Shown here in pieces: positions 61,310 to 64,000 of a stretch of DNA of 64,000 bases. Under the pieces are notes generated by a model. The model was not told the origin of the DNA and made no database searches. It worked only from the letters and a program-made list of their open reading frames with translations. Made by a program: the position numbers and the translations under genes. The DNA comes from Psettodes erumei. Taxonomy: Eukaryota > Chordata > Actinopteri > Pleuronectiformes > Psettodidae. The stretch is from positions 4,711,001-4,775,000 of the forward strand of contig JAFBJZ010000660.1 of NCBI GenBank assembly GCA_016785225.1, given 5' to 3'. Within the stretch, counting starts at the first letter, position 1. Each line of letters opens with the position of its first letter.

Positions 61310-61597
61310 TGTGGACACTCCCAGACAGAGTCAGAGAGTCAGTGGAAGTGCAGCAGCCACTTCTCTCCGGAGCGGGGACTCACTCACATCAGCATCCTCA
61401 GCGCAGGTAGGATGGGATGCGCTCCCTCATCAACTTTGAATCTCCCTAAGTCCCGCACGGTGCTACCTCTCCTTAGGACGATTTCACGTGTTCAGTTTTT
61501 TTTTCACCACAAATCGGCTGTAGCCGTTCTGAGGCTCTGGGGCTTAAACTTTTGTCTCTGTTCCAGGTTCAGTTTCGCAGCTCGGAGACTCGCCAGG
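61310..61597 (+). other. drgx: Candidate drgx 5'UTR with a small intron
   Basis: A possible donor CAG|GTAGGA at 61406 and an acceptor TTCCAG ending at 61566 would remove a 161-base intron and join a non-coding exon to the one with the start codon. The transcription start is not resolved. Confidence 0.35.
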
Positions 61598-61655
61598 ATG
61601 TTCTACTTTCACTGTCCGCCTCAGCTGGACGGAGAGTGCTGTCGCTCCAACACGT
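61598..61655 (+). CDS. drgx: drgx coding exon 1
   Basis: Residues 1-19 plus one base: MFYFHCPPQLDGECCRSNT. The start context is CCAGGATGT. Donor GTAAGT, phase 1. Confidence 0.92.
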
Positions 61656-63124
61656 GTAAGTTTTCTCTCCTGCGGTTTTTAGTCGGTTTCAAACAGCTGC
61701 GAGTTATTTTCAGCGTCTCTCTGAAAGCCAGAGTCTGTAAAGTTTTGTCGTGTTGTAGGCGCGCACAACGTGTGTGTGAATAGGCCCGAGCGTGTTCTCT
61801 TTTTTAATTTCATACGATCATCTCTCATTAATAACGAGGCCTTTAAAAGCAAAACTGAATTTTACCCTATGCAGTGACAAATTAAAAAAAAAAAAATCCG
61901 CAGTGATCATCATGTAAACCGAAAGCCAATTTTCCATCTTTAACATGTATAATTTAAATGGGATTTATGCTTAATGCATTTCAAAAAAAACATTTGTGGC
62001 ATTTTCTCCTTTCCCGCAAATTCATAGGTGGATATAAAGGGTTATGTCAATCTGCTGCTGGTGGTTTGGCCCCGGGGCAGAGGGGGCGTTTTGTCCCGGG
62101 CACAGATGTTGGGTGTCATGGCTTTTAGTCCGTCATGGTTCCCCTCTGACTCCCAACATCATTGTTTCCTGACACTAATGGAAATACAAAATGTGCCAGA
62201 AAATAAATTTCCTGTGTGACTGGTCAATAATCAGGCCTGTATTTTTTTCTGCATTTCTTTTTAAAGACATGGAATCCAAGTTTTCTTCTCAGCAGTAAAT
62301 GACTGAAATACAAACACGGAAATGTAAACTTCATTTAATGAAGTAACCGAATTCTCTCTTCCAGTGAATTCAAGCGGGTTTGGCAACCACGCCCCGGCCG
62401 ATTTTGATGATGGATTTCTACGTAGAAAACAGCGCAGAAACAGAACAACGTTTACGTTGCAACAGGTAATTATTTTATCCAGGGGCAAAAATATAGGCAA
62501 CAAAAACTATCTGAAACTTCAGTCAAAGTGAAGCAGACCAAGCAGGAAATGAAGAAAACAACTGTCAAAGTTGAAAGAGAATGAAAGAGTTGAGCTGAGA
62601 CTTAAGTTTTCCAGTTATCTATCAGAGGGAAACTGGCTTCTACAATTATTTTGATAAGACAAAAGCCTAAAAGAAGATAAGACAATTACTTCACTCACAT
62701 GTGAAAACAAAAATACAGAGTGAAAAACATTTACAAATTGATATTCGTGCTTTTAAAGATCATGCGTGGGTATACCTGTGCCAGGCCTCTGTGTGCGGTT
62801 AATTTGATGTTAGGTCAATATTAAGTCCATGTTAGGATATTAATTACTTTACTTTTTCATCTAATAGTCTCTTATCCCTGTCAAAAGTAGGCGAGCTTAA
62901 GGGTGTTATGATTAATGGGGTTTAAAGGGAAGCGAGAAAGAAAGAAAGAACTTAAAAGTAGCTATAAATCAATCAATATAATAAAGGTAGGCCTACCGAA
63001 CTGGTGTTTTGTGTCCATGCAGTTGGAGGCTCTGGAGGCGGTCTTCGCCCAGACACACTACCCGGACGTGTTCACCCGGGAGGAGCTGGCGATGAAGATC
63101 AACCTGACCGAGGCCAGAGTGCAG
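61598..63124 (+). CDS. drgx: Dorsal root ganglia homeobox protein (DRG11), 5' part; gene runs off the window
   Basis: Exons 61598-61655, 62365-62465 and 63023-63124 join in phase to residues 1-87. The N-terminus MFYFHCPPQLDG and the stretch DFDDGFLRRKQRRNRTTFTL are diagnostic of DRGX, a paired-type homeodomain factor of nociceptive sensory neurons and dorsal spinal cord. The homeodomain starts near residue 42 and is present up to RVQ (homeodomain position 46). The expected next exon with the WFQNRR recognition helix is not found in the remaining 876 bases, so it must lie beyond 64000. The human protein is about 263 aa. Confidence 0.93.
61656..62364 (+). other. drgx: drgx intron 1
   Basis: 709-base intron with A-runs near 61885 and 61984. 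Nothing else recognised. Confidence 0.85.
62365..62465 (+). CDS. drgx: drgx coding exon 2
   Basis: Residues 20-53: FDDGFLRRKQRRNRTTFTLQQ, the homeodomain N-terminal arm and the start of helix 1. Acceptor CTTCCAG, donor GTAATT, phase 0. Confidence 0.95.
62466..63022 (+). other. drgx: drgx intron 2
   Basis: 557-base AT-rich intron; nothing recognised. Confidence 0.85.
63023..63124 (+). CDS. drgx: drgx coding exon 3
   Basis: Residues 54-87: LEALEAVFAQTHYPDVFTRE and ELAMKINLTEARVQ, homeodomain helices 1 and 2. Donor CAG|GTATGG, phase 0. The frame stays open into the intron to 63223. Confidence 0.95.
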
Positions 63125-64000
63125 GTATGGCTGCAGCAGCGTAATGCGTCCTGGGCACGTTTGACCATGATGCGAGAGAGGGTGAAATTAAGCCACTCTG
63201 TCATTCCGGCGAATGCACTTTAATAACATCAACATAATGGTGAATATTAGATTAGCTTGATTAATCGGTCATTCATAATTAACCAGCGATAATGGTTCTC
63301 ACTAATTTGTCCGCGTCTCAAAGGTAGGGATACATCATCCATGCAGATCCCTTTCCCGTAACACGGACAGAGAAGGATATATGCGCTTTAAAAGAGGGAC
63401 AAGCCCGCAGCCTCAAAAACTCTCTCCGTCACACACACTACACACACTTCAAAACACAAACGTACACACAAAATAAATAATAATAAATAAATAAAAAACC
63501 TTAAATTTGGCAATTTATATTCCGCTCCTGCCCCGCACATGCGCGGTTATAAACTTGGCCAGATGTAATTAAGTTATGTGTCCTGTATGTAATTTCCTGC
63601 ATTCCAGATTTGCTTTTGGGTTTTGTTGTGCACGCAGATCTAATTGTGGGAAATATAATAGTTTGCCTTTTGTTCCCCAGGGTCATCTTACTATCGCTTA
63701 AACCCAATGGCAGGGTTGATAATGGAATCCAGCGCTGTAAATTAGGGATTGTAAACAAATTATTCCCCTCCTAATCCGATTACCACATTCCTATTATTAA
63801 ATCTGAACATGAATCCACCGCAGTATGCAGGGATATTAAACTTACATTATTATTAGAAAATAAATTTCCTTTCTGTTGTAGTGTTGTTGCCCCTCTTTTT
63901 TGTAAAGTGTCAATGGGCCTCCCCCGCATTAAGAGCATGGTGCAAATTGAGATTAATGGAGCAATTATAGCCCATTCAGAGAAGGGTATGTGTGTGTGTT
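63125..64000 (+). other. drgx: drgx intron 3 (partial), with degenerate helix-3-like start
   Basis: The first 30 bases translate as VWLQQRNASW, resembling VWFQNRRAKW, before a stop at 63221-63223. Later blocks (63260-63310, 63720-63830 and 63890-63985) are TAAT/ATTA-rich and could be intronic enhancers. No acceptor with the true helix-3 exon is seen. Confidence 0.7.

Noticed and set aside
61211..61783. 190-codon open frame through the microsatellite and drgx exon 1
   Set aside because: It is opened by the (GT)n(GA)n repeat and reads the drgx start exon in the wrong frame.
1..64000. CRISPR arrays, bacterial operons, phage or viral genes
   Set aside because: Repeats are simple microsatellites or eukaryotic interspersed elements, genes are spliced, and no viral protein motif was seen.

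Overview
This window is nuclear DNA from a ray-finned (teleost) fish, probably a percomorph-type genome. The evidence is three spliced vertebrate genes with GT-AG introns, very abundant (CA)n/(TG)n microsatellites, a decayed Rex1-type LINE of the kind common in fish, and fragments of other interspersed repeats that look fish-specific. There are no bacterial operons, no CRISPR array and no tRNA or rRNA gene that I can support.

Layout. 1-14.9 kb: non-coding sequence with a 5'-truncated, frameshifted Rex1-like LINE on the minus strand (about 529-2330), a perfect hairpin, a ~170-bp tandem repeat, a polypurine tract and long microsatellites. 15.0-22.0 kb: cxcl12 (SDF-1 chemokine) on the plus strand. 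It has four coding exons, a strong-Kozak upstream ORF, a donor site that also encodes the stop of a short isoform, and a 3'UTR with a miR-430-type 8mer. 22-44 kb: a long gene-free interval with decayed repeats and a few blocks that look like conserved non-coding elements. 44.0-59.8 kb: ercc6 (CSB, the SNF2-family transcription-coupled repair ATPase) on the plus strand, read end to end as 21 coding exons giving a predicted 1454 aa, preceded by a GC-rich promoter with CTCF-, NF-Y- and ETS-like motifs. 59.8-64.0 kb: the 5' half of drgx (DRG11, paired-type homeobox) on the plus strand. It has three coding exons, and the gene runs off the right edge inside the homeodomain.

The three genes have no shared biochemistry. 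cxcl12 is a secreted CXCR4/ACKR3 ligand that guides migrating cells, ercc6 is a nuclear repair remodeller, and drgx is a sensory-neuron transcription factor. Their linkage matches human 10q11, where CXCL12, ERCC6 and DRGX all lie. The larger ercc6 introns and the ercc6-drgx interval carry TAAT-rich, low-repeat blocks that resemble developmental enhancers, so ercc6 may be a bystander hosting regulatory DNA for drgx. That is inference.

I did not find a wholly new protein system. The points most worth a second look are: (i) the sequence right after the drgx exon-3 donor, which stays open and reads like a degenerate homeodomain helix 3; (ii) dinucleotide repeats placed directly at several ercc6 splice sites; (iii) layered post-transcriptional signals in cxcl12 (uORF, splice-encoded stop, miR-430 site); and (iv) a composite AT-rich repeat present in two opposite orientations with Pol III-box-like flanks.
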